Shown here: piece by piece, positions 27,211-35,340 of the stretch
How positions within the stretch are numbered: position 1 is the first letter of the stretch
Layout of the letters: each line of letters starts with the position of its first letter
Origin: Planctomycetota bacterium
Lineage (GTDB): Bacteria > Planctomycetota > UBA1135 > GCA-002686595
DNA: 64,000 nt
Direction of reading: 5' to 3'
Assembly: GCA_012959785.1 (NCBI GenBank)
Contig: DUCM01000005.1
Location: 186,001 to 250,000 of the forward strand
Program-made: the position numbers and the translations under genes
Notes under the pieces: generated by a model
The model's database searches: none
Told to the model about the DNA's origin: nothing
The model's input: the letters and a program-made list of their open reading frames with translations, nothing else

Positions 27211-28011
27211 TCAGCCGGAAGCCGGGATACGCTTTCCCAGAAAGACCTCCACCTCGGAGCCTTCCGCATAGAAAACCGAGGAGGGTTCGCGGGAGAGGGC
27301 CTCGACGAAACAACTTCCGAAGAGCCGGCCCGGGTCGCCCTCGAACAGGGCCTCCCGGGCCGGCGCTGTGTTCCAGGGTGGGTGGGCTACCTCGTACTCG
27401 AGTGTCGAGCCGTCCCGCTGGGCCGTGTAGCCATAATAGTGTTCGCAGATGAACTCCTCGATGCTGCCCGGCGCGAGGGGCTGGGTGGGAGAGTCACTCG
27501 CGAACTGCAAGCAACCGGCGGCATCATGGAGGCGCAAGGAATAGGTCAGCGAACGAGCGTCGTCGCCGGTGTGGCCCATGGCGGCGGTGGCGTAGGGTTC
27601 GTTGTACAACAGGCGCGCCCCGGCCGTGATGGCGCGTCGGGGCACGATTTCCTTGATGAAGGACACCCCGTGGCGCACTTCGCCGTCCACTTCCCGGCGC
27701 ACATAGTGGCGCAGGTTGACCTCTTCGAAGGAGCTGTGGAACGGAACTGGCACACCGAAAACGCGCAAATCATTGAACTGAAAGCCAACGATGCTCAAGA
27801 AGGTCTTCGACTGCCAGGCGTCGAGTTCGGTGCCAGCGGGCACGAAGGGCTTGAGCAGGGCCGGTTCGACCTCGTAATTAAACATCACGAGGTGACGCCA
27901 TTCGGCCTGGATAAGGGATCGCTGGCGACTCAAGGGTGCGGAGGTGGAAGCCCCGTGCAAACAAATGGGAGTGCACGAGAAGCCTTCCCGTGGGTCCCAG
28001 GTTACCCCCAA
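27211..28011 (-). CDS. DUF2071 (YqjF-like) protein
   Basis: A family of unknown biochemical function related to acetoacetate decarboxylase-like folds. Recognisable by AEWRHLVMFNYEVEPALLKP, FVPAGTELDAW, FLSIVGFQF, VFGVPVPFHSSFEEVNLRHY and the C-terminal HPPWNTAPA. The start is uncertain: homology begins near residue 36, and the first 30 residues (Cys/Ser/Thr-rich) may not be translated. It converges with the secreted protein gene, with 4 bp between the stops, and is divergent from hemA. Confidence 0.8.
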   Translation of the reverse strand: MGVTWDPREGFSCTPICLHGASTSAPLSRQRSLIQAEWRHLVMFNYEVEPALLKPFVPAGTELDAWQSKTFLSIVGFQFNDLRVFGVPVPFHSSFEEVNLRHYVRREVDGEVRHGVSFIKEIVPRRAITAGARLLYNEPYATAAMGHTGDDARSLTYSLRLHDAAGCLQFASDSPTQPLAPGSIEEFICEHYYGYTAQRDGSTLEYEVAHPPWNTAPAREALFEGDPGRLFGSCFVEALSREPSSVFYAEGSEVEVFLGKRIPASG

Positions 28012-28159
28012 GCAGGGTTCTGGTCATGCGCCTCAAGGGGTTCAACAAGAAAAAAAACCACAGGCCGTGACTCTCCTGTGACAACTCCCCCCCCGAATGT
28101 TCTAGAACTGTGCCTGCCCTGGAACTGGCTGGCAAGCAGGGCACACAAGACCGCATTTC
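28012..28159 (+). promoter_or_regulatory. Upstream region of the heme operon with palindrome and leader hairpin
   Basis: The 148-bp spacer must hold the promoter of the hem operon. I see a perfect 10-bp palindrome GTTCTAGAAC (28099-28108) and a leader hairpin TGCCCTG (28115-28121) with CAGGGCA (28137-28143), 17 bases before the hemA ATG. A run of eight to nine C precedes the palindrome. I could not assign a good -35/-10 pair. The palindrome is a candidate operator, and the hairpin could mask the ribosome site. Confidence 0.35.
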
Positions 28160-29539
28160 ATGCAACACATCGGAATCGTGGGAATCAACTGGCGCTCGGA
28201 CGGGCCCGAGAGCATCGAGCGCTTCCAGCTCAGCCGGGAAGGGCGCGACAAGAGGCTGCGTGCTCTGGCCACGGACCTCGAGGTGTGCGAGTTGGTTGTG
28301 CTCTCCACCTGCAATCGTGTCGAGGTCATTTTTGTCAGCGACCCGCCGCGACCCGTTACCGAGATGCGCAAGCGCGTTTTCCAGGCCTTGAGCGGCCGCG
28401 AGCCGGCCCCCGGCGAAGCCCACCGCAGCCTGCGCGCCTGGGAAGGGGAGGGCGCGGTGGAACATGTCTTCCTCGTGGCCTCCGGATTGGATTCCTCCAA
28501 AGTCGGCGAGACCGAAGTCACAGGCCAAGTGCGCGAAGCCCTGGAGCTCTCCAGGCAAGAAGGCCTCGTGGGAGCGCGTCTCGAACTCCTTTTCCGCCAG
28601 GCACTCAAACTCGCAGGTGCTACCCGGGCGGCCACGGGCCTCGGCGACGGACGCACATCCCTCGCCGAGATCGCGCTGGAATTCGTGGGGGCTCGACTGG
28701 CTCTCGAAGCGGGGCCGGTGGCCCTCGTGGGAGTCTCGCCCATGACCGAACGCTGCGCTCGAAGTTTGAGCGCGGGAGGCACGCAGCTCTTTGTGGTCAA
28801 CCGCACCGTGGCGCGCGCCGAAAAGCTGTGCCGCGACCTCCAAGGAGACGCCCAGGCCTGGAGCCTGGAGGAATTCCAAGCCAGCCCCCCGGCCGTGGCC
28901 GCGGTGATCTCGGCCACCGGCGCCGAGGGCCTGGTGCTGCGCGCTGAGCACCTCGGAGCCCTTTCCGCAGCCGCCACGGGCGAGCCGCCGGTGCTGGTGG
29001 ACATGGCTCTGCCGTCTGACATCGCGCCGGACGCGGCTCAAGCCCTGGGGCTCATGCGCCTGGACATGGACGGAATCCTGGCCCGTGCCGAAAAGACCCG
29101 GGCGAATCATCTCATGGAAGCCGGCGCGGCCCGCGAGCTCGTGGACGCTGCCGTGACACGCTTCGCCGAGCGCCTGGCGGAACGATCGGTGGACTGCGCT
29201 ATTGGGAAGCTCCACGAAAGCTACAACAAAATCGCAGAGGCCCAACTCGAGCGCCTCTTGCGCGTCAAGCTCAACTCCCTCGACGCCGACGAGGAGCAAG
29301 TCCTGCGGCGTTTCGTGGAGCGCCTCACGGCGTACTTCGCTCACCTGCCCGCCAGCGGCCTACGGGAAATCGCTCGCACCCAGGGCCCAGAGGCGGTCAG
29401 GCAGTTCTTCGCCCACGCCGAGGCCAACCTGGAGCAAGACCTGGATCTGGTCTTCGAGGGCGGCGCCGCCTTCGCCAGCCTGTCCGCCGAGGACCCGGAC
29501 GATGCTCCCCAATCCGTCCAAGAAGGAGTTGGCCCATGA
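28160..29539 (+). CDS. hemA: Glutamyl-tRNA reductase
   Basis: First committed enzyme of C5-pathway tetrapyrrole synthesis: reduces glutamyl-tRNA to glutamate-1-semialdehyde with NADPH. 459 residues. The nucleophilic cysteine is Cys 51 in LSTCNRVEV. The substrate segment reads GLDSSKVGETEVTGQVREAL, the NADPH domain VALVGVSPMTERCARSL with NRTVARAEKL, and a C-terminal helical dimerisation domain follows. The ATG at 28160 starts exactly at the first strand (MQHIGIVGINWR). The last codons overlap hemC by 4 nt (ATGA). It is the first gene of the ten-gene heme operon. Confidence 0.97.
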   Translation: MQHIGIVGINWRSDGPESIERFQLSREGRDKRLRALATDLEVCELVVLSTCNRVEVIFVSDPPRPVTEMRKRVFQALSGREPAPGEAHRSLRAWEGEGAVEHVFLVASGLDSSKVGETEVTGQVREALELSRQEGLVGARLELLFRQALKLAGATRAATGLGDGRTSLAEIALEFVGARLALEAGPVALVGVSPMTERCARSLSAGGTQLFVVNRTVARAEKLCRDLQGDAQAWSLEEFQASPPAVAAVISATGAEGLVLRAEHLGALSAAATGEPPVLVDMALPSDIAPDAAQALGLMRLDMDGILARAEKTRANHLMEAGAARELVDAAVTRFAERLAERSVDCAIGKLHESYNKIAEAQLERLLRVKLNSLDADEEQVLRRFVERLTAYFAHLPASGLREIARTQGPEAVRQFFAHAEANLEQDLDLVFEGGAAFASLSAEDPDDAPQSVQEGVGP

Positions 29540-30471
29540 AGTTGCGACTGGGAAGCCGGGGCTCCGCCCTGGCCATGACGCAGGCCCGCGAAATGGCACG
29601 GCGTATCACCGAGTTGGACCACGAAGTCGAGATCGTGTGCATCAAGACCGAGGGCGACGCCGACCAGCAAAGCCCCTTCGCCCAGGTAGGACTACCGGGA
29701 CTCTTCGTGCGCAGCATCGAAACGGCCTTGATAGAGGGCCGCATCGACCTCGCTCTACACTGCTACAAGGATCTCCCGTCGGACTCGCCCGCCGAGCTCC
29801 AAGTGGTCGCCATGCCCGAACGAGAAGACACCCGCGATGTTCTGCTCGTGGCTCCCGCGGCCTTCGCTGCCAAGGCTGAACAGCTGCCCCTCGTGCCAGA
29901 GGCCGTGGTGGGCACGGCTTCGGCGCGTCGTCAGGCGCTCCTGCGCCACCTGCGCAGCGACCTCTCCTGGGGACTCTTGCGGGGCAATCTCCAAACGCGC
30001 TTGCAGCGCTTGCGCGAGGGCAAGTTCGACGCCATCTTGCTGGCCGCCGCGGGCCTGGCGCGCCTCGAGCGCGGCGCCCAACGGGGCGAGGGCAACGCGC
30101 TCGCCATCGAGGGCCTGGAACGCCTGGACCTCGACCCCACGATTTTTGTACCCGCGCCATCCCAAGGCGCCCTGGCCTTGCAAGCGCGCCGAGACAACGG
30201 GGACATGCAGACAATCGCGGCCGCCCTCGACCAGCCGGATGACCACCGCGCCGTGCGCGCGGAACGCTTTCTCCTGGCCCTGGTCGACGCCGGTTGCCAG
30301 GTGCCCTTCGGAGCCTACGCAAGGAAGACTCCGGGCGGCAGCCTTGAGTTGCACGCTGCCCTGGAAGTCAACGGTGAGCTGCGTCGTGCACGGGCTCGCG
30401 GGGGCGATCCAGAATCCCTGGCCCGCAAAGCCTTCGAGGAACTCTTGGGAAACGGAGCGCAAGCGCAATGA
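29536..30471 (+). CDS. hemC: Porphobilinogen deaminase (hydroxymethylbilane synthase)
   Basis: Polymerises four porphobilinogen units into hydroxymethylbilane on a covalently bound dipyrromethane cofactor. 311 residues. Conserved features: LRLGSRGSALAMTQA, the catalytic aspartate 79 in HCYKDLPS, TASARRQALLRHLR, LRGNLQTRL, PAPSQGALALQ, and the cofactor-binding cysteine 254 in DAGCQVPFGAYA. The catalytic loop has Cys where most homologues have Ser (HSxKD), a mild variation. 4-nt overlaps with both hemA and hemD. Confidence 0.96.
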   Translation: MKLRLGSRGSALAMTQAREMARRITELDHEVEIVCIKTEGDADQQSPFAQVGLPGLFVRSIETALIEGRIDLALHCYKDLPSDSPAELQVVAMPEREDTRDVLLVAPAAFAAKAEQLPLVPEAVVGTASARRQALLRHLRSDLSWGLLRGNLQTRLQRLREGKFDAILLAAAGLARLERGAQRGEGNALAIEGLERLDLDPTIFVPAPSQGALALQARRDNGDMQTIAAALDQPDDHRAVRAERFLLALVDAGCQVPFGAYARKTPGGSLELHAALEVNGELRRARARGGDPESLARKAFEELLGNGAQAQ

Positions 30472-31196
30472 TCCGTTCCCTCAGAGGCCGGCGCGTCCTG
30501 CTCACCCGCGGCGTCGAAGACAACGCCCTCTGGGCTGCTGGCCTGGAGGCCGTGGGCGCCGCGGCCTTGGAGTTCCCCTGCCTCGAACCGCGCCTGCTCG
30601 AGGGAGCAGCAAACGCCGCCAAAAACGCCCTCGGCGAGTGCGACTGGATCGCCCTGGCAGCGCCGCGGGCCGTGGAGGCCCTCAACTTCTTCTGTCCGCC
30701 GCCCTGGTCCAATACGCCGCGTATCGCCTGCGTCGGAGCGGTCACGGCAACGCGCTCCAAAGAACTCCTGGGCCCCGTGGCCCTGACCGCCAGCGAGGGC
30801 ACTGGTGAGTGCCTCGCCCGCGAGTTGCACTCGCGCTGCGAAGGCGAGGAGATCATCTTCCTGCCCGCCGCCCGGGACGGCGGCCGGGCCTTCGAGGAAG
30901 TTTTCCCCGGCCGGCAACTCTTGCGGGTGGCGCTCTATGAAACCTTGGCCGGCGGACCACCGGCCAAGGCCCCCGCCTGCGACGCGATCTTTTTCGCCAG
31001 CCCCTCGGCGGTGCGCGGCTTCTGCCTGCGCGCAGGCCAGATCCCAAAAGACACCCTCGCCGTGGCCCTCGGTCCCACCACCGAAGCCGCACTCACAGCC
31101 CTCGGGCACCCCTTGGTGGCCACTGCGCGCAGCCGCGACCTCGATGGGCTCCTGCGTGCCGCCTCTGAACACGGACACCTCTCCAGTACATCCTGA
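30468..31196 (+). CDS. hemD: Uroporphyrinogen-III synthase
   Basis: Closes and inverts ring D of hydroxymethylbilane. The family is poorly conserved, so the call leans on context as well as pattern. 242 residues with the two-domain layout: RRVLLTRGVEDNAL at the start, DWIALAAPRAVEAL (the usual 'D-x-x-I-x-x-S/A-x-x-A-V' strand-helix), then ARDGGRAFEEVFPG, VALYETL, and the second-domain strand DAIFFASPSAVRGF followed by ALGPTTEAAL. It overlaps hemC by 4 nt and is followed after 26 bp by hemB, the largest gap inside the operon. Confidence 0.88.
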   Translation: MIRSLRGRRVLLTRGVEDNALWAAGLEAVGAAALEFPCLEPRLLEGAANAAKNALGECDWIALAAPRAVEALNFFCPPPWSNTPRIACVGAVTATRSKELLGPVALTASEGTGECLARELHSRCEGEEIIFLPAARDGGRAFEEVFPGRQLLRVALYETLAGGPPAKAPACDAIFFASPSAVRGFCLRAGQIPKDTLAVALGPTTEAALTALGHPLVATARSRDLDGLLRAASEHGHLSSTS

Positions 31197-31222
31197 ACAG
31201 CCGCCAGCAAGCCCAACTCACC

Positions 31223-32209
31223 ATGCAACAAGACTCCTCACTCCAACGCCCGCGACGGCTGCGCAGCTCGCCCCTGATGCGCGAATTGGTGGCTGAAACC
31301 GCCGTTGAAGCGCGCAGTCTGGTCATGCCCCACTTCGTTCTGCCCAGCTCGGGCCGCGCCGCCATCGCCTCCATGCCCGGCATCGAACGGGTGGGTCGCG
31401 AGCAATTGCTGCACGATGTGGAAAGTGATCTCGAGCTCGGCATCAAGAGCGTGTTGCTTTTCGGCCTAGCCGCCGAGGGCCACAAGAGCCCCGCCGCCGA
31501 AGCCTCCAAGGACCCCAGCGGCGTGGTGCAACAAGCCGTCTCCACCCTCAAGGCCGAGTTCGGTGACGAAATCTTCGTCATCTGCGATGTCTGCTTGTGC
31601 GCCTACACCGACCACGGGCACTGCGGCCTCATTGAGGGCGGACGGGTCCTGAACGACGCCAGCCTGCCCGCGCTGTGCGACATGGCTGTATCGCTCGCCG
31701 AAGCCGGCGCTGACATGGTGGCGCCATCGGACATGATGGACGGTCGCGTGCGCGCCATCCGGCGCGCCCTCGATAGCCGCGGACTCGAGGATACAGCCCT
31801 CATGAGCTACGCCGTGAAGTACGCCTCGGCCTACTACGGCCCCTTCCGGGACGCCGCCGATTCCGCGCCGGGTCAAGGCGATCGCAAGAGCTATCAGATG
31901 GACCCGCGCAACGCCCGCGAAGCCCTGCGCGAAGCCCAACTCGACGAAGCCGAAGGCGCCGACATCCTGATGGTCAAGCCGGCCCTCGCTTATTTGGACA
32001 TCATCGCGGAACTGCGCCGTGCATCGAATCTGCCCCTGGCGGCCTACCATGTCTCCGGCGAGTACTCGGCCATCAAAGCCGCCGCCGAACGGGGCTGGCT
32101 CGACGAGCCCCGGGTGGTGGCTGAGAATCTCGTGGCCCTGCGTCGCGCAGGCGCCGACATCCTGATCACCTACTATGCCCGCGAAGCCCTGCGAGGAGCC
32201 TGGCTATGA
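31223..32209 (+). CDS. hemB: Delta-aminolevulinic acid dehydratase (porphobilinogen synthase)
   Basis: Condenses two 5-aminolevulinate molecules to porphobilinogen. 328 residues. The active-site zinc type is indicated by Cys 124, 126 and 134 in DVCLCAYTDHGHCG. The two Schiff-base lysines are Lys 199 (SYAVKYAS) and Lys 252 (LMVKPAL). Also present: DMMDGRVRAIR, the family signature region. The gene follows hemD by 26 bp and overlaps hemL by 4 nt. Mg-only variants lack these cysteines, so this enzyme should be zinc-dependent. Confidence 0.97.
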   Translation: MQQDSSLQRPRRLRSSPLMRELVAETAVEARSLVMPHFVLPSSGRAAIASMPGIERVGREQLLHDVESDLELGIKSVLLFGLAAEGHKSPAAEASKDPSGVVQQAVSTLKAEFGDEIFVICDVCLCAYTDHGHCGLIEGGRVLNDASLPALCDMAVSLAEAGADMVAPSDMMDGRVRAIRRALDSRGLEDTALMSYAVKYASAYYGPFRDAADSAPGQGDRKSYQMDPRNAREALREAQLDEAEGADILMVKPALAYLDIIAELRRASNLPLAAYHVSGEYSAIKAAAERGWLDEPRVVAENLVALRRAGADILITYYAREALRGAWL

Positions 32210-33522
32210 ATCCCAGCACCCGCGAACTCTCCCTGACCCACTCAAAAGAGTGGTTTGAACGCGCCCAGGCCGTACTGCCCGGCGGCGTCAGCTCGCCCGT
32301 GCGTGCCTTTGCTGCCGTGGGCGGTGTGCCACCCGTGATCGAGGAAGCCGAGGGAGCTTATACCACCGATGTGGACGGCAATCGCTACCTCGACTTCGTG
32401 GGCTCCTGGGGACCCCTGATCCTGGGACACGCCAATCCAGAGGTTCTGCGGCGCACTCACGCCGCCCTGGCTCGCGGCAGCACCTTCGGTGCGCCCTCAC
32501 CCCTGGAAATCGAACTTGCCGAACGAATCGTGAGCGCCGTGGGTGTCATCGAGAAACTGCGCTTCGTCTCCTCGGGCACCGAGGCCACCATGAGCGCCAT
32601 CCGCCTGGCCCGCGGGTTTACCGGCCGCGACCTCGTGCTCAAATTCGCCGGTTGCTACCACGGCCACGCCGACCACCTGCTTGTCGACGCGGGCTCGGGC
32701 CTGGTCACCTTCGGCACACCTTCCTCGGCTGGCGTGCCCGAAGCGTTCAGTAGTCAAACCCTGGTCCTTGACCTCGACGATGAAGCTGCCCTGGACGAAC
32801 TCTTCGCTGCCCGCGGAAATGAGATCGCGGCGGTCATCGTGGAGCCCATACCAGCCAACAACGGCTTGCTCGTGCAACGGCCGGAGTGGCACCGGCACCT
32901 GCGCGAATTGACGGCCAAACACGGAACGCTGCTGATCTTCGACGAAGTCATCAGCGGTTTCCGCGTGGCCCGCGGCGGCGCTGCTGAGTTGCTCTGCATC
33001 ACTCCCGACCTCGTCACCTACGGCAAGGTCATCGGCGGCGGATTGCCCGTGGGCGCCTTTGGCGGTTCGGCGAGGATCATGGACTTGCTCGCGCCCCTGG
33101 GCGCGGTCTACCAGGCCGGCACGCTCTCGGGAAATCCCGTGGCCATGGCCGCGGGGCTCGCCAGTCTCCATTGCCTCGAAAACACCAATAGTTCCGGCCA
33201 AAACGGCTGGCAGCAGCTCGAGGATCTCGGCGCCTACCTCGAGAGTCGCCTGGCACCCATCTTCGCCCGGGCCACCACGCCCCTGAGCCTGGTGCGGCTG
33301 GGCTCGATCTTCTGGTTGTCCTTACAGGCCGGGCCCGCGCCACGTCGCGCCGATGGCATCGAGGCCGCTGGCAGTGAACGCTACGGCAAGATCTTCCACG
33401 GCCTCATGCAGCGCGGCATCTCCCTTGCGCCCTCGGCCTATGAAGTCGGCTTCCTGTCCCTGGCCCACGACCGCAGCCACGTGGATCAACTGGCGCAAGC
33501 TCTCACCCTCATCCTGGACTGA
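32206..33522 (+). CDS. hemL: Glutamate-1-semialdehyde 2,1-aminomutase
   Basis: PLP enzyme converting glutamate-1-semialdehyde to 5-aminolevulinate, second step of the C5 pathway. 438 residues with PGGVSSPVRAF, FVSSGTEATMSAIRLAR, GCYHGHADHLLVDAGSG, LLIFDEVISGFRV and the PLP lysine 274 in TYGKVIGGGLPVGAFGG; these are specific to HemL within the class III aminotransferases. It overlaps hemB by 4 nt. Its stop is 4 bp before the sensor kinase start, so the kinase is translated from the same message. Confidence 0.97.
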   Translation: MNPSTRELSLTHSKEWFERAQAVLPGGVSSPVRAFAAVGGVPPVIEEAEGAYTTDVDGNRYLDFVGSWGPLILGHANPEVLRRTHAALARGSTFGAPSPLEIELAERIVSAVGVIEKLRFVSSGTEATMSAIRLARGFTGRDLVLKFAGCYHGHADHLLVDAGSGLVTFGTPSSAGVPEAFSSQTLVLDLDDEAALDELFAARGNEIAAVIVEPIPANNGLLVQRPEWHRHLRELTAKHGTLLIFDEVISGFRVARGGAAELLCITPDLVTYGKVIGGGLPVGAFGGSARIMDLLAPLGAVYQAGTLSGNPVAMAAGLASLHCLENTNSSGQNGWQQLEDLGAYLESRLAPIFARATTPLSLVRLGSIFWLSLQAGPAPRRADGIEAAGSERYGKIFHGLMQRGISLAPSAYEVGFLSLAHDRSHVDQLAQALTLILD

Positions 33523-33526
33523 AAGC

Positions 33527-34621
33527 ATGTTGCGGCGCATCCGAGGCACACGGCCCCTGCAGATCGGCGTGATCGCCTTGCTGGTCACTTGCGTGGCCCA
33601 GGTTTTCTATTGGGTCGTGGAAGAAGCAGCCCACACAGGCGAGGTCCGCGACACCATGGCCGCCGAATACGCATCCGGACTGCCCGTGGCCGAACTGCTC
33701 CTGGGTTTCGGTGTAGCCCCGGCCGAAGTCGCGGCGCTCATGCCCCACCTGGATATCCTCGGCGGCGCCCCAGAGGTCGCCCGCGAGGATCTGGCCAGCC
33801 TCACAAGCGCCCGCGTGCGGCGACTGAACCGCTATGGCGCCGAAGGCACATTCTTCCTCGTAGCCCTGCTCGCCAGCATGGGTATCGTGGCTCAAGCCCT
33901 GCGCCAGCGCGCCGAGTTGTTGCGCCGCCAGGAGAACTTCATCGCGGCCGTGAGCCACGAGTTCAAGAGCCCCCTGGCGTCAATCAAGTTGGCCGCCGAG
34001 ACGCTTCTGATCCGCGAGCCCGACGCCTACAGCACGCGCCGCATGGCCGACCGCATGGTGAACGATGTGGACCGCCTCGAAATCATGGTGAGCAACACCC
34101 TGGACGCCAGTCGCATCACCGAGGGGCGCCTCGTCCTGGATCCGGCGCCCATCGAGTTATCCCACGCCATCGACGCCGTGCTGGGTTTAGGTGCCTGCCG
34201 CGCCCACATCCAGGGCGTCGAGGTGACTTCCTCCGTGGCCCCCGGATTTTTCGCATACTGCGACTCAAGAGCGCTCGAAATCGTCATCCGCAACCTCGTG
34301 AGCAACGCAGTCAAGTCAGTTACCCAGGCTGGCGGCGGCAAAGTGCGGGTGCACGCCGAGCGCGAAGGCAGAGGCGTACGTATCGATGTGATCGACGATG
34401 GCGTGGGCTTCCATCAACGCGAGGCCAAGAAGCTCTTCGAAAAGTTTTACCGGCCAGGCGACGAGTTGCGACGCAGAACCAAGGGCTCAGGACTGGGGCT
34501 CTTCATCGTACTGCGGTTCGTGGAAGAGAGCGGCGGCCGTATCAGCGCCAACAGCCCCGGCGAAGGCGGCGGCGCGGTCTTTTCGGTCTGGCTGCCAGGG
34601 GCCGAGGGAGAAGCCGCATGA
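33527..34621 (+). CDS. Membrane sensor histidine kinase embedded in the heme operon
   Basis: 364 residues. Two membrane helices (about 13-31 and 107-125) enclose an external segment of about 75 residues with no recognised sensor fold. No HAMP domain follows; the phosphoacceptor helix comes soon after the second membrane helix, with His 144 in AAVSHEFKSPLASIKLAAETL. ATPase boxes are intact: N-box IRNLVSNAVKS, G1 DVIDDGVGF, F-box FEKFYRP, G2 GSGLGLFIV. It starts 4 bp after hemL and overlaps the response regulator by 4 nt. I infer that it senses heme, a porphyrin intermediate, oxygen or redox state and adjusts its own operon; the signal itself is not visible. Confidence 0.9.
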   Translation: MLRRIRGTRPLQIGVIALLVTCVAQVFYWVVEEAAHTGEVRDTMAAEYASGLPVAELLLGFGVAPAEVAALMPHLDILGGAPEVAREDLASLTSARVRRLNRYGAEGTFFLVALLASMGIVAQALRQRAELLRRQENFIAAVSHEFKSPLASIKLAAETLLIREPDAYSTRRMADRMVNDVDRLEIMVSNTLDASRITEGRLVLDPAPIELSHAIDAVLGLGACRAHIQGVEVTSSVAPGFFAYCDSRALEIVIRNLVSNAVKSVTQAGGGKVRVHAEREGRGVRIDVIDDGVGFHQREAKKLFEKFYRPGDELRRRTKGSGLGLFIVLRFVEESGGRISANSPGEGGGAVFSVWLPGAEGEAA

Positions 34622-35340
34622 ACAGCACGCCTTGCAAGGTTCTGGTGGTCGACGACGAGGTGCACCTCGCTCTCGGCATCACCGAGAACCTCGAAGCCGA
34701 GGGCTACCGGACGGGAATCGCCCACGACGGTCAGAAGGGACTCGACGCCATCCGACGCGAGGAATGGGACCTGGTGGTACTCGATGTGATGATGCCCGAG
34801 AAAGATGGACTGACCGTCTGCTCCGAGCTGCGCGCCGAGGGCAACAATGTCCCCATCCTGTTCCTCACCGCCCGCGGCAGCCTCGACGACCGTGTGCGCG
34901 GCCTGGAAGCCGGCGGTGACGACTATCTCGCCAAGCCCTTCTCCCTGCGCGAGTTGCTCTTGCGAGTTGCCGCCATCTGCCGCCGACAGCGAGGCTATCT
35001 CGAGCGCACCCGGCGCGATGGCAGCCTGAACTTCGATGAGAATGAAATCGATTTTCTAACCTACAAGGCCATTTCCTGGAGCGGCATCAGCCATGAGCTA
35101 ACCCACAAGGAAGCGATGATTCTGAAGACCCTCAGCGAACGCGAGAACGAGATTGTCTCGCGCGAGGAGATCCTCGAAGCCGTCTGGGGCTACGAGGTTT
35201 TTCCCTCCACTCGGACCATCGACAACTTCATCGTGCGCCTGCGCAAGCGTTTCGAGCGAGATCCAGAAGAGCCGCGACACCTCCACACCGTGCGCGGCGT
35301 GGGCTACCGATTCACCTTGCAAGCGGAAAAAATCCGATGA
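34618..35340 (+). CDS. OmpR-family response regulator embedded in the heme operon
   Basis: 240 residues. The receiver domain (1-120) has acidic pocket residues Asp 12-13 (VVDDE), phosphoacceptor Asp 56 (VVLDVMMP), Thr in FLTARG and Lys in LAKPFSLREL. The C-terminal winged helix (about 145-235) ends in the typical RTIDNFIVRLRKRFE and LHTVRGVGYRF. A linker of about 25 residues, with a charged segment RRQRGYLERTRRDG, joins the two. It overlaps the kinase gene before and hemE after by 4 nt each, so it sits exactly inside the heme operon. The likely target is the hem promoter, with the palindrome at 28099-28108 as one candidate site. Confidence 0.93.
   Translation: MNSTPCKVLVVDDEVHLALGITENLEAEGYRTGIAHDGQKGLDAIRREEWDLVVLDVMMPEKDGLTVCSELRAEGNNVPILFLTARGSLDDRVRGLEAGGDDYLAKPFSLRELLLRVAAICRRQRGYLERTRRDGSLNFDENEIDFLTYKAISWSGISHELTHKEAMILKTLSERENEIVSREEILEAVWGYEVFPSTRTIDNFIVRLRKRFERDPEEPRHLHTVRGVGYRFTLQAEKIR

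Noticed and set aside
27382..28947. Plus-strand open frame across the DUF2071 gene, the spacer and hemA
   Set aside because: It is antisense to DUF2071 and out of frame with hemA, and it crosses the heme operon promoter region.
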